Shown: positions 47,601 to 57,305 of the stretch, piece after piece
Numbering within the stretch: position 1 is the stretch's first letter
How the letters are laid out: each line of letters starts with the position of its first letter
Assembly: GCF_050947875.1 (NCBI RefSeq)
Contig: NC_134570.1
Coordinates: 103,278,122 to 103,342,121 of the forward strand
Reading direction: 5' to 3'
Source: Dermacentor variabilis
Lineage: Eukaryota; Arthropoda; Arachnida; Ixodida; Ixodidae
Length of the DNA: 64,000 nucleotides
Program-made: the position numbers and the translations under genes
Notes under the pieces: generated by a model
Seen by the model: the letters and a program-made list of their open reading frames with translations, nothing else
What the model was told of the DNA's origin: nothing
The model's database searches: none

Positions 47601-48141
47601 CAGCAGCGAAGTTGACAAGGATACGTGACAGCGACCAAGGCGGTACCAGCAAATCTTTCGAAACAACACAATAGTTTTTCACTGGTAAGGATGTGTCGGC
47701 AAGGGTGGCGAGAAGCGCGCTATTCAAAGTATTTTCGCCTGTGCCACAGTTAACGGATGCACCACAATCCTGAAGAAAGTCAATCCCGAGAATCACGTCG
47801 TGAGTGCACCGCGGTAGTACGAGAAATTCTGTTATAAGATCTTCTCCTCCGAACAAAACACTTGAAACACAAATACCAAGGGGAACTAGGCACTCTCCAC
47901 TGACACCACGAAACGTCACACCACCATTCCACGGGAACATAACTTTCCGACCCAGTCTCTCTTTGAATGTCACACTCATGACGGAAACGGTAGCACCAGT
48001 ATCGACTAATGCTGTTGCAGGTATACTATCAATTAACACACGCACTTTGTTCTTCACCATCATAATAGGCAGAGGAGTATTTCGCAGAGACGCAGACTGT
48101 CCGGCGACCTTACCTCCATCGGTCGCACCGGCTAGTTTCCC
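44608..48141 (-). CDS. Ty3/gypsy pol polyprotein, intact
   Basis: Numbered from the Met at 48063, 1151 residues: protease DTGA (21-24), reverse transcriptase with DLRSGYWQ (388-395) and YLDD (450-453), RNase H with HADAS (597-601) and TDHHAL, a zinc-binding region (H804, C841, C844) in which the expected second His is Tyr811, and an integrase core with D874, D934 and E970. A GPF motif (1106-1108) follows. The pol frame is open upstream of that Met through the slippery heptamer, so it is most likely made as a gag-pol fusion by -1 frameshifting, not from its own start. It cleaves the polyprotein, copies the RNA and integrates the DNA. The H-to-Y change may weaken zinc binding. Confidence 0.9.
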   Translation of the reverse strand, partial: GKLAGATDGGKVAGQSASLRNTPLPIMMVKNKVRVLIDSIPATALVDTGATVSVMSVTFKERLGRKVMFPWNGGVTFRGVSGECLVPLGICVSSVLFGGEDLITEFLVLPRCTHDVILGIDFLQDCGASVNCGTGENTLNSALLATLADTSLPVKNYCVVSKDLLVPPWSLSRILVNFAAADLSSFDAQFQPLTSSCAKKDVLVPRSVVRVVNGVSNLWAFNCSCVPAVLPRDMKLAEFDEIAYSSITVLSEEEQSRTSDPHQSTSEEQILWMINKALPSHERHVLAEVLWAHLSVFDFAQGYKQASLPRSRARHRIDTGSAHPIRQKPYRVSATERTVIAEQVKDMLRKSVVQESSSPWAAPVILVKKKDGSWRFCVDYRKLNAVTKKDVYPLPRIDDVIDCLHSAAYFSSLDLRSGYWQIPMHPDDKEKTAFVTPDGLYEFNVMPFGLCNAPATFERFMDTILRGLKWEICLCYLDDVVIFGSTLSEHNSRLSLVLDCVKQAGLILNSKKCRFGETETLVLGNLVDKNGVRPDPRKIEAVSSFEAPKSVRELSSFLGLCSYFRRFIPRFADVVYPLTCLLQKAVPFNWTSACDDAFRQLKFLLTSGPVLRHFDASAPTEVHADASGIGIGAVLVQRHDGAEHVVAYASRSLTKAERNYTVTEQECLAAVFAVHKFRPYIYGRPFTIVTDHHALCWLVNLRDPSGRLARWALRLQEYDFVIFYKSGRRHADADCLSRLPLMTTECDADNFDNCFAPISSTFPDSTTFKAEQENDISLEPLFVAASRPGATGRFCVRDGLLYKTNCSAKGARFLLVVPQSLRTDILRAMHDDVTSGYLGFIRTLNRAQERFYWPKMRDTVKHYVASCEQCQRYKRPTTAPPGLLQPLPPPRLPFEQVGIDLLGPFPRSSNDNRWVIVCVDHLTSYAETAAVPSSTAVSVATFLLRFIVLRHGPPRVIISDRGRQFVADAVEELLRLCSSQFRHSTPYHPQTNGLVERTNRTLTNILAMYVSSDHKDWDDVLPFITNAYNTAKHETTDYSPFYLLYARSPLSCIDTILPFDFHSEYSVAKTLCLAEEARRIARLRTVASQHRSKERYDSRHQSVSYAKGDFVWLWTPERKRGLSEKFLPQYTGPFAIVDRLSDLTYVVARLTSAGRRSSRTQLVHVARLKRFHPALSE
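48101..48141 (-). promoter_or_regulatory. -1 ribosomal frameshift cassette between gag and pol
   Basis: On the minus strand: heptamer G_GGA_AAC (48141-48135) in the gag frame, immediately followed by the gag stop TAG (48134-48132). Then comes a hairpin: CCGG-TG-CGACC (48131-48121), loop of 11 (48120-48110), and GGTCG-CCGG (48109-48101), nine base pairs with a TG bulge. GGGAAAC is a known functional slippery heptamer in some plant viruses. Slipping back one base continues in exactly the pol frame. The three-base spacer is shorter than usual. Confidence 0.8.
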
Positions 48142-49505
48142 AACGGCGGTGGTGACGCAGCACGTCGCCGTGGTGACGGTGAACGGCGTTGGCGACTGGT
48201 TGGGGGCGTCAGGCTACGGTCTGAAGCTGGCGAGCCACTCCTTCTACTATATTGACGGAAGGTATTCCGGGGTGGCGCGCCTGTGGTGTTTGCACTATCA
48301 GGGTCTGTCGGCCAACGGTCGTCATAACTGTCACGTTCAAAACTAGGCCAAGTTGGTGGTGGGCCATATCTTGTCTGTCGGCGCCGGCGACAAAAACGAG
48401 CAATGTGTCCCGAGGCGCCTCAGCTGTAACACACAGGGGATGCGCGACCGACGTTGTAAACCTCGGGGTCAATCCTGGGACGCTGCGAATAATAAATGCG
48501 ATCTTCCGAATTCCGATTCGTGGTGGTAGCTCGACGAGTTCGTTGATCGTGCGTCACGTCGTCGGGAAAGGTACGTCGGTGCTGTCGCAGCTGATCTACT
48601 CGACACTCTGCAACGCCTGGCATGGCAGACAATGCGGACACAGCAGATGCATGTTCTTGAGGTTGGTTGGGAGCCCACCCAACCTGGTCGACATTCGCCC
48701 CTTTGGTGTGTCTTTCAAGTTCTTCGCGAACAATTTGCCTTATAGTTGCCGCAAGGTCTAGTTGAAAACTGTAGTTGTCATTGTCTTCAACGCTTGCCAC
48801 CGTTGTCACATTTGCTAACCTGCCGAACTTAGGCGTGATACGGCGCAGCTTCAAGGCCTCAAATGTGCGGCAATGCTTGATGAGGTCGGCGACCGAGGCG
48901 AGACTCTCCTTTCCAATTAAATAATTGTACACATCCTCGGCTATGCCTTTAAGAAGGTGTCCAACCTTGTCCTCTTCGGACATTCGAGGATTGACCGTTC
49001 TGCAAAGCTTTAGGATTGCTTCAATGTACGTAGTACAGGTCTCACCTGGGACTTGAGCGCGCTGAAGCAATGTCTGCTCCGCCCGCTTCCTTTTCGTGGT
49101 GGAATCGCCGAAGCACTCAGTAAGGTGAGTAACGAAGCTGTCCCACGTTGTGCAGATATCTTCATGGTTCTCGAACCACACTAGCGCAGTGTCTGTGAGG
49201 AACAGAACCACATTGTCGAGCTGAGCCATGGAGTTTCAGCCGTTGTACTTGCTCACGCGCTTGTAGTGGGTGAGCCATTCCTCCACGTCCTCGCCGAATT
49301 TTCCTGAGAAAGGGCGGGGCTCCATCTGATGCATCCAGGCGCCGGTTGTTCGAACTGGAGCTGCCAGAGAAGGCTGTTGGTCACCGCTGTGGGACATCGG
49401 GATCTCAAGTGGTGTTGGGGGCAGTCGAGCGAGGCGTCGGCTCCGGCGTGGTGCTTGCTGCAGCAGCTCCGTCGTCTTGGTCGAAGTACCCCGCACCTCC
49501 ACCAC
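48132..49505 (-). pseudogene. gypsy gag, two in-frame TGA codons
   Basis: One reading frame runs from about 49505 to the TAG at 48132-48134, broken only by TGA at 49236-49238 and at 48420-48422. The first usable ATG is 49397 (MSHSGDQQPS). Family features: MEPRPFSGKFGEDVEEWL, a capsid-like helical segment (ALVWFENHEDICTTWDSF, SEEDKVGHLLKGI), then a zinc knuckle C-Y-S-[TGA]-GASGHIARFC in which the second Cys position is the TGA, and a basic Arg/Ser-rich end. The first TGA follows KYNG. Gag would form the particle and bind RNA; both TGAs would end translation early, unless they are read through. Confidence 0.8.
49489..49504 (-). promoter_or_regulatory. candidate primer-binding site
   Basis: TGGTGGAGGTGCGGGG begins six bases inside the 5' LTR on the coding strand. 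TGG at the start is expected for a site pairing with the CCA end of a tRNA. The matching tRNA was not identified. Confidence 0.4.
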
Positions 49506-49510
49506 AAAAC

Positions 49511-49637
49511 TGTTACGGTTAATGTTAAACCGGCTTTATTTAAGGGACGAGATTGATGGTGAAGTCAAGATGGCGTCCCGAGACTGCACACGCTAACGTC
49601 TTCTTCCTCTTCTGCTCGCCCGGCTCATGCTGTAGCA
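49511..49637 (-). repeat. 5' LTR
   Basis: 127-bp partner of 44441-44567, flanked outside by ATAT. On the coding strand it starts TGCTACAGC and ends CCGTAACA. Confidence 0.92.
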
Positions 49638-49641
49638 ATAT

Positions 49642-50511
49642 TTTCTCAAAATGTAAACTAAACCTGCCGTACGCAGACACGCCGAACGGATGCGACGCAC
49701 GGATGAAAGACACGCGGATTTTTCAGTTCCGTACAATCAACATTCCCATTGGAAAACAAATATCTGAAGGACATTCGGGAAAGATCCGAACGTCCGGAGC
49801 CGAAAGCGGACGTCGAAAGGACGTTCAGAAGACTAGACAGTCTGGGCGATATTTTTGTCAAAAATGAAACTCCTATCGACTTCCGCACAAAATCACCCGC
49901 GGACGTATTACCACGTATAATTTCGAATTGCAAGAGGACATACTAGGAACAATGCCTGCGCAATTTTGTTACGTGCGCTGGATGCACATCGTGTACTGCA
50001 GAAAGGCACGCGGGCTGTTGTGCCTGGCTGCTCTGCTTTCTAGTAAGTAATTTTACCATTTTTAACAAATTGTTCAACAGTGCGGATTATTCAATTAGAG
50101 GACGTGTTGCTATCTAAATTTGTCGACTTTCACTTTGTGGGGCCCGCTGTAAATGTACATTGTGTACCACCTTCGTTACGAATCGCACCGTTACACAAAT
50201 ATCGTACGAATGCATACATATTAATTAGTATGATTTAATGTATCCGAGACGTGTTCGTTAAACACTACAGAAAGACGACATGTTGAAACCCCCGCTGTCT
50301 TAATAAACTGCGTGGCAGGGCGCCGAACATGAATCGTGTCCTTGTGTCAGTGAGATGTTTCTGTAGCACAATCAAATTGTGACCTAAGAATTCATCGTCG
50401 ATATTATACCTATCTACATGAATGAACATACAACTCTCCCAAAAATTGCAATTGAGAAACCATGGACACTGGTTAAACAGGTTTATTCAGGATAATGAAA
50501 ATTTGAGACCT
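49642..50511. other. intergenic, nothing recognised
   Basis: Flank of the retrotransposon. A short open stretch at 49749-49946 has no recognisable motif. Confidence 0.4.
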
Positions 50512-51001
50512 TATAACCTAAAGCTATTCCAATACGTTTTTATTCCTATCACTTGGCGTCAAGTTTGCGTAACCGCCGACGCAAGCATGTGGCGATCACC
50601 CGCAGGGTTGTCTGAACAGACCAATCAAGCACTCTCCTCGTTCATAGGAGGTCACTTTTGGTTGCAAGAAAAACGAATAACATTGCCTGCACTGAGCTGC
50701 TTGTCTTATCTAGTTGGCTCACAAGAGGCGAGGATCACGCTGAAGTGGAGATGGACTCGATGGGGCCGAACCACTGCACTGAAAATTGATAACCGAATGA
50801 AGAAGGTGGTGCCGGCGTCTGCGATTGGTCCGCTTTCCCTTACAGCTTGCGATGGCTGGTCAAAAATCTAGCGCGGCATGCAACGGAAACTTAAGAATGC
50901 CGCTAAAACGGACCTTCAGCAAAGATGAGTCGGCAGAACGAGATCGTAAACGTGCCTAAAGTGCTCGAAAACGTTACACGGCCACGCAAAAAGTTTTATT
51001 A
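50512..51001 (+). repeat. dispersed repeat, copy interrupted at its right side
   Basis: Second copy of the repeat at 14341-14832. The match proceeds to 'gttttatta' at 51001 and then stops abruptly where TACACTGTAAAA begins. The expected continuation (GACGCAAATAAAC in the other copy) is matched by TATGTAAATAAAC at 63988-64000. Confidence 0.8.
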
Positions 51002-51003
51002 TA

Positions 51004-51260
51004 CACTGTAAAAAATTTCCGTAATTTTACGGAGGATTTCTGTCATTATACGGAGAACTGCAGATAAAAATACGGAAAGTATGTCATATTTCAAAAATAC
51101 GGCAAAATCTGCCGTTAATATACGGAAAGTGCTTTCCGTTTTAAGCTTTACGGACATTTTCACTGTAATCATATAACGGCTATACACTGTTTTGGACGAA
51201 ACAGACAGAATTCCGTATTTCGTATTTAGATATTTGCGCTGGATGTCTTTCACTGTGTTG
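51004..51260 (+). repeat. left terminal and subterminal region with TTCCGT/ACGGAA motifs
   Basis: The inverted terminus is followed by at least ten TACGGA, TCCGTA or CCGTT words in both orientations. It ends in a 27-bp string (51228-51254) that recurs exactly at 52934-52960. Confidence 0.7.
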
Positions 51261-51437
51261 ATCGAACATCCGTATTATTGTGAGAAAATTTAAGCTGTCT
51301 GAATGAGCGGTCGTACTCACAAAGTTTCAGCTAACAATATTTTATTGAACACGCAAACTGTACGGATTATGAAGATGCGTACAAAATGTGAGAGCTAGCC
51401 TTCTACCAAAAGCCGCAATAACAGATTGTATAAATAT

Positions 51438-51483
51438 GCGACCGGAATAGAAGATGCGTATACGCATCTTCTATTTCGGTCGC
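51438..51483. repeat. 46-bp near-perfect palindrome without a spacer
   Basis: GCGACCGGAATAGAAGATG continues through CGTA|TACG to CATCTTCTATTTCGGTCGC. Arms of 23 bp, one mismatch, no loop. It could extrude as a cruciform. Confidence 0.9.
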
Positions 51484-52599
51484 AGTTTGCCGCGCATATG
51501 GGCCTTGTAACGCTGATCATATGCGCAAATATATGCGCGTTCTGGCAATGTTCTCAAATTAAGCGCTTTGCAGTTAATAATACAGCATATATGTTTAAGG
51601 GAACGAAGAGCCGTGGGCATACGTGCATACGTAAACAAGCTTGCGGCACTCAGGTGCTGGTGCACTGGGACTGACATTGGTGCTCTACGCCAAAAATTGT
51701 ACGCACTATAAATCAGTACCGAAACGCAGGGAGTGGTATAATGATCGTAACTGCGTTTACATTTAGCAACAAATGGTCTCGAAGGAGACTGGCGACCTAT
51801 AGATCCAAGCACAACAGTCGGATGAAATTTTCGAATGCGGCAAACAATTAACCCAAGTGTGAAAGGGCATTGCTGAACTGCAATGTAGTTGGTTTAACTC
51901 ATTCCCATAATATTTACAAAATAAATCGTCTCTGACAATAACCACCCATTCATTGAGACAAATCGACTACGCACAATCTTCACTGTTCATGTGTTAATTC
52001 TTGCGGTAAGATGTAATCGCAAACATTTGGCGCTTCATCTTGAAACAAGACCGGTAAGCGCGCTCATTGTTGTACGGCAGAATAAAGAACACGAACATGC
52101 CCCGACATGTGTGCAAACTACTGGAAGGTGAGTGAAGATGAAGGACCTATTACCGTGCTAGTACTGTGTGTACAGTCCAAAAGAAGAATAAAAAAGACGG
52201 AAAAGAATGCCCAGTGCCGAGATGTAACGATTCAAGCTTTATTACTTTTCGACCTAGAATGCAACAGCATTAGTTCCATGTGCTTTATACATGGGTAAAT
52301 GTTATGACAGAACTCATTACATGCACCAACCAGCCCAAATTATCACTATACTGGAGCTTATGGACGCATAGCAGTGCACTGCTTTGCACTTCATTGCCGC
52401 ACAGGAGTTTGCTATCCCCAGTAGCGAACGGTTTGGTTGACCTCCCTGCCTTTCTGCTTCTTGCATTCTCTCTCCGTTTGTATAAAACGCACTAACTTGC
52501 GGGAGAGAAAGCGTTTTTCTACTTTAGAATTCAATTAATTGTCAAGCAATTGTTTTGCGGTTCCAGTAACTAAAGTAGAAATGCGAAAACGAAACCGAA

Positions 52600-53099
52600 T
52601 CTGTTCTGTTCTCCGCGCTCACAGAGTGCGGCACCAGGGGGCAGCGCGCGCTGCGCGGCCGTTAGGAGTGGCTGACGGAAGTGCACATGTGTAGTCAGCC
52701 GGAATTTTTCGTGTCGTGTTGTAAAAGTTGTTAATTCGCCGTAAATATCTCTTGATTTGTACTCAAGAGTGGAGCAAGACCCCAAGGAAGAGAGATTGAC
52801 GCATCGGGAGCGAAGAACAGAAACGATGCATGGTTACGCTGCTTGGGTCTCGGCACGTTCGAATTGGCAAAGTTCCGAATTTGTCGCTGTGTGGTGTACG
52901 CTTGTGCGCTCGTCATTTGCCGCCATCGCGCGGAGATATTTGCGCTGGATGTCTTTCACTTCGTGTACAAAACTCAGCACGCTGCGGCATCGAAGAAGTT
53001 GTCCTGTGTTTGGGTGCACGTATGCGCTTGGACACGGATAGCCTGCTTGCTCTCAACGGGTGTTCAACAGTCTACGCGCGCTCGTAACTTGCTCATGAG
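52600..53099 (+). other. CpG-rich candidate promoter and first exon
   Basis: GC- and CpG-rich compared with its flanks. It ends in a strong splice donor, CATGAG|GTAAGC, at 53099/53100. One frame (52843-53099) is open and ends with two bases that complete an Arg codon with the first base of the next candidate exon (53845). No ATG starts that frame, so exon 1 may be untranslated or the match accidental. Confidence 0.35.
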
Positions 53100-53844
53100 G
53101 TAAGCCCATTTTAATCTTATTTGGTTTGCATAACGTAGGTGTTAAAATGATGTGTGGTAAGCCGGTGTCGCGAACAGAAATATTGTTTCAAAAGATCACT
53201 ATGCAACGTCTTAGGGCAAAAATGACGCATGAATGGGGAAAGGGATCACCCTATCTTTTCAGATCGATTCCAGTGGTAGCGCGATCGGCTCGATCGCAAT
53301 TTCCGTGAGGTACTACTAACTTTTTTCTCACTCGGGTTAAAAGCGTAGAAGAAAACTGCGTTCAGTTGCGCACTTGTATTGACGCTTGTATTGGCTTGAG
53401 AGCATACTGTATCCGATAGAAGAACTTCTGTTAGAATACGGAAATAAACGTTCGAGGCAATAGCAGTGGCTCACTACCTGTGATCGTTACTTTCGTGCTT
53501 GGGTGCACGTTTGAATTTTGACCTGAAAAAAAAGTTCTTTGGCTGCTCTGCTGTGTTTCGTTGGTGCAACTTTTTTCAGTGCAGCAAGACGTGTTGCTTC
53601 GAATGATGTCTGGGCAGTCAAGGCATTCGTGTCAGTAAGCAAGCAGTAGACGGGGTATCAGTGCGAAAAAATTTGGACATACAAGAGAAACGAGTGGTAT
53701 CATCATATACTCTTTTATGTTACGAATAATTCCGTTGTATTATTAAAGCGGAGAGTGGATATGCATGAAAGTCAGATTGTGTTGATACTCAGCAAAAACA
53801 AGGTAACTTATCATTACTAATCAATCCTTTTCTTTTACTGAAAG

Positions 53845-53938
53845 GCATGTTGCTGTTGTTCTGCTCAAGCTGAGAAGAGGTCTGCTGCCTGCAGTGGGCC
53901 CATCTCTCTCAAGTTATCGCAGTATTGTAGCTCTCAAA
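53845..53938 (+). other. candidate internal exon
   Basis: Acceptor ttttcttttactgaaag and donor CTCAAA|GTGAGT enclose 94 bp. The frame set by the upstream candidate exon is open across it (HVAVVLLKLRRGLLPAV...). No known domain. Confidence 0.3.
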
Positions 53939-54229
53939 GTGAGTGGATTTTTTTTTCTCTTGGCTATTTGCTACCTGAATCATGAACATCTACTTAGATG
54001 TGTAGGTGATCACTGTCAGTGACATTGGAGTGCTGGTGGACAAGCACTTCTTTATGATTGCAACGCATATGACAGAGTGCAGCTGTGGCAGTATGTGAAG
54101 GTGTTAATCTATAAGCCAAATTAGGTTCCTTGAAGTAATATATTTGAGCCACAGAGCATGTTCATAAAGAAAAACCTATATTTGCCAGGACTAACGCTTA
54201 TCAAAATTCGCCCCTAGTTTTATCTATTG

Positions 54230-54716
54230 CTGATTGGAAGTCGTTACCTGCAAACATTGTCTCGCTTATGGAATCATCATCATTTCATGCAGCGCTGCTA
54301 ACCTTTTTAGACTGTGTCAACCTGTCCGAACCCACATTCCCTTGAATATTTACTTAAACAGTGTGTTCAAGTGCTTGGCATTGTATAAAATTCATTCCGT
54401 TTCATCTTATATCTGTCTGTGTAGGCTGTTTACCTAAATCATTATTCGATTGTATCCTTAAACTCGTGTTCTGAAGGGTACTGATTGTTTGCATCACATT
54501 TTAGGTTCTTATGCGTGCTTCACGCTACTAAACATTGTATAAACTCCATTACCCTTCTCTTCCTTTCTTTCTTTTGTTTGCTTCTGCTAGATGTTTTTTG
54601 TGGTTCCTAATGCCTTCATATATTTACATTGTACAGGTTTCACTCATGCGTGAACTTTTCCGTCCCCCCCATGTAATGCCCTAACGGGCCCTTAGGGTAC
54701 TCAAATAAATAAATAA
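54230..54716 (+). mobile_element. LINE 3' UTR remnant with AAAT tail
   Basis: Ends 'gtaatgccctaacgggccc' plus 'ttagggtactc' (a small hairpin) and (AAAT)n near 54701-54715, the appearance of a CR1/jockey-like LINE 3' end. No coding part remains. Confidence 0.45.
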
Positions 54717-55063
54717 AGAAATATATTGATGACATTGGATTGTGGTCTAGCAGGCAAAATGCTAAACAAGGAGAAGTAATCTTAATTTGCACTTGGTAAG
54801 ATGTGCATGCAACTCAGGCTGTTATACATAAAATGGGACATTTGTAGATGTCTTCTACAATGCTGCAGTCCTGAATAACTTCAGAGTTAAGTGATACCAC
54901 TATAATTTCTCTGTAAAGCATGCAGCACAGTTTTGCATTGGGGGAGGCTGGCATCAACAGGCGTCTACTTACTGTGAAGTTCAAATGAGGTGTTACTGTT
55001 AGGGTGACTATATATAATTTATGGTTTAATTCTAATCTTGTATGAGGCAGACATAGTTTACCT

Positions 55064-55198
55064 ACTTGGTTAAACAATAGTGATGTAATATCTATGTATA
55101 CAAGTATTACCCATTCATTTATGCCATTTGGACAATGACCGAAATGCATGGGTAATACTTGTATACATAGACATTACATCACTATTGTTTAACCAAGT
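55064..55198. repeat. fold-back repeat, 57-bp arms
   Basis: Arm 55064-55120 (acttggttaaacaatagtga...) and arm 55142-55198 (...tcactattgtttaaccaagt) match inversely with two mismatches. Loop 21 bp. Confidence 0.9.
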
Positions 55199-55570
55199 CG
55201 TGCCCCTGCATGCTAAATTTTACAGGGCTATTATTAAGTAATGTCAACTTTTGTTGTAACATTAAGGCACCTTTTATATTATTACAGATTACCACCATTG
55301 TGTACCATCCTAGTGTGATATTTACACTAAATGTATTTGACATTGCTATGAAACCCTGCACTGTGGTGCATCATGAAATTTTTTTTATAGTTTCTGGCCT
55401 CGGAATGCACTTCACGTTATATTCTTGTTTGCAACAAAATTATATGGCAGTTTTCTCACCTTATATTTTGCGGCACTTGAAACTGCGGTGAGCTAAACCA
55501 CTGGGCAGCAATACTGGAATCGCACTGCATGTGGAGCTGTCTTCAAACACACACAAGGAATACATAATTG

Positions 55571-56306
55571 CTTTTTTAGTGCAAAACAACGGACACAAGA
55601 AAGATGACAGAACAAGGCGCTACTCTCAACTGGCATCACTTTATTGCATCCCTCCTTTGTAGACAGCAGAATGTAGAAGAACATGCGCTGTGAATACCGT
55701 ATGCAGGAACCACCAACATCTGATCACAAGAGCACACTCATGTGACAGAATCCAAAAAAAAAACATATTGAGCACTGTACAAGGTTAAAGAAAGCACACT
55801 AATGCACTGTGACCCCAATGACTGCATGAAGAAAGCTTCCGATAACTCTCTGGCGGTGGTATCCCGGCTCTTTTTCAAAATCGTAGTATCACGAAACATT
55901 GCGAACATAAGCGATCCATACCAACAGGCACAGGTTCCCATTTGGCTCAACATTGTAAAACATGGAAGTGCAAAGCCATGTTTCGTGATACTACAATTTT
56001 GAAAAAATGCTGTGATACCACCGCCCGAGAGTTATCGGAAGCTTTCTTCATACAGTCATTGGGGTAACAGTGCATTAGTGTGCCTTCCTTAACCTTGTGC
56101 AGGGCTCAATATGGATTTTTCGATGCCGTCGCATGAGTACGCTCTTGTGATTGGTTGTTGGTGGTTCCTGCACATGGTGCTCACTGCGCATGTTCTTCTA
56201 GAATCTGCTTTCTATAAAGGAGTGACGCAATAAAGTGATGTCAGTTGAGAGTAGCGCCTTGTGCTGGGGGGGTCGTTTTGTGTCCATTGTTTTGCGCTTA
56301 ACAAAG
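55571..56306. repeat. large inverted repeat, about 329-bp arms
   Basis: Arm 55571-55899 and arm 55978-56306 are inverse matches along their length, with spacer 78 bp. Shared landmarks: 'gtgcaaaacaacggacaca', 'aaggcgctactctcaac', 'aggaaccaccaac', 'cacactaatgcactgt', 'gaaagcttccgataactctc' and 'gtagtatcacgaaacat'. By eye about 80 percent identical. ORFs on both strands inside are products of the symmetry. Confidence 0.85.
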
Positions 56307-57305
56307 TATTTATGGATTCGCACCAACTAGCCTGCCAACTCGTGTTGAACGCAAGGAAATGCGGCTTTGCCTTTTTTGACTGTGTTGCGGGCACTTCTGA
56401 AGTACTGTCTGTCCAATAACCTTGGTGGCATGGAAGTGCCGTCCACTTCCATGCGTTGCTTTCTTTTTCATTGTGGCATCACTTCACATTATAATCATGA
56501 TGTGTATGTACTTTTTCTAAGAGACCCATATTCCTATCCTTGTGTTATATTTGCTGTCGCATTATTGATGTGCAAATGACCAGTGCTCCAAGTTCCATTT
56601 TATTGCAAAGTAAACTACTGGTACCTAAACAGTTCTGTATATCAGAAAACCAAAGCCGAACTGCTGAACAGTACCAAGTAGCAGCCTTAGTGCAGTGTCA
56701 AGTAGTCAAATTTTATTGGTCATGCACAGGCGCACAGCGTACCTCTTTATTACTTGCTGAACAATTAAACTGTGTGGAAACTGAGTATTTATGTTGCTTC
56801 AACCACATAGTATTGGCCATTGCTCCTGCCCTCAGCAAATGTGGAAGATTATCATGGCATTTCTTTTTCTAACTCTTTTTCCTTACTACAGTGGGATTAC
56901 TGCATGCGTAAGTAGGAAACGGATCACATAGGCAATCAAAAGCCAACAATGTGTAAACTTGTAACATTGATTGTACAGTTTGATGACCCAGAATAAGTAG
57001 ATATACACCATAAATGATTGACAATTAACTTTTACTTGACACAGGGCTAGAGCATACAGTAAGCATACTGTATGCTCATACGGTGTCGCATCAATTTAAA
57101 TTTTAGTGTAGCTTTACAGTCTACGCTTCTTTTGTTGCATTCTGTCAGAGGGATGGTAATGTTTCGCGTGTATAGCAACTAGACTGTCTGTATACAGTAG
57201 TAAAAATGTGCGAACTGAATTTTTTAAGGACTTGATAGAATGTGTAGAAGAATAAAGCCGTACAATCAACGCACAGTGATGTGACTTTCTCTGCACATGT
57301 TGCAG

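Larger units (their letters stand above)
44441..49637 (-). mobile_element. complete Ty3/gypsy LTR retrotransposon
   Basis: Minus-strand element bounded by two 127-bp LTRs that begin TG and end CA on either strand, with a 4-bp ATAT target duplication (44437-44440 and 49638-49641). Order in transcription: 5' LTR, candidate primer-binding site, gag, -1 frameshift signal, pol with protease, reverse transcriptase, RNase H, zinc-binding domain and integrase, 3' LTR. No envelope gene is seen. The LTRs differ at 2 of 127 positions, so the insertion is recent. Pol is open, but gag has two in-frame TGA codons, so this copy is probably not autonomous. Confidence 0.92.

Noticed and set aside
46376..48346. 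Plus-strand ORFs of 113 and 180 codons inside the gypsy element
   Set aside because: Antisense of intact pol and of the gag end; no motifs.
55738..56088. Short ORFs on both strands
   Set aside because: They lie in the arms of the 329-bp inverted repeat and reflect its symmetry.
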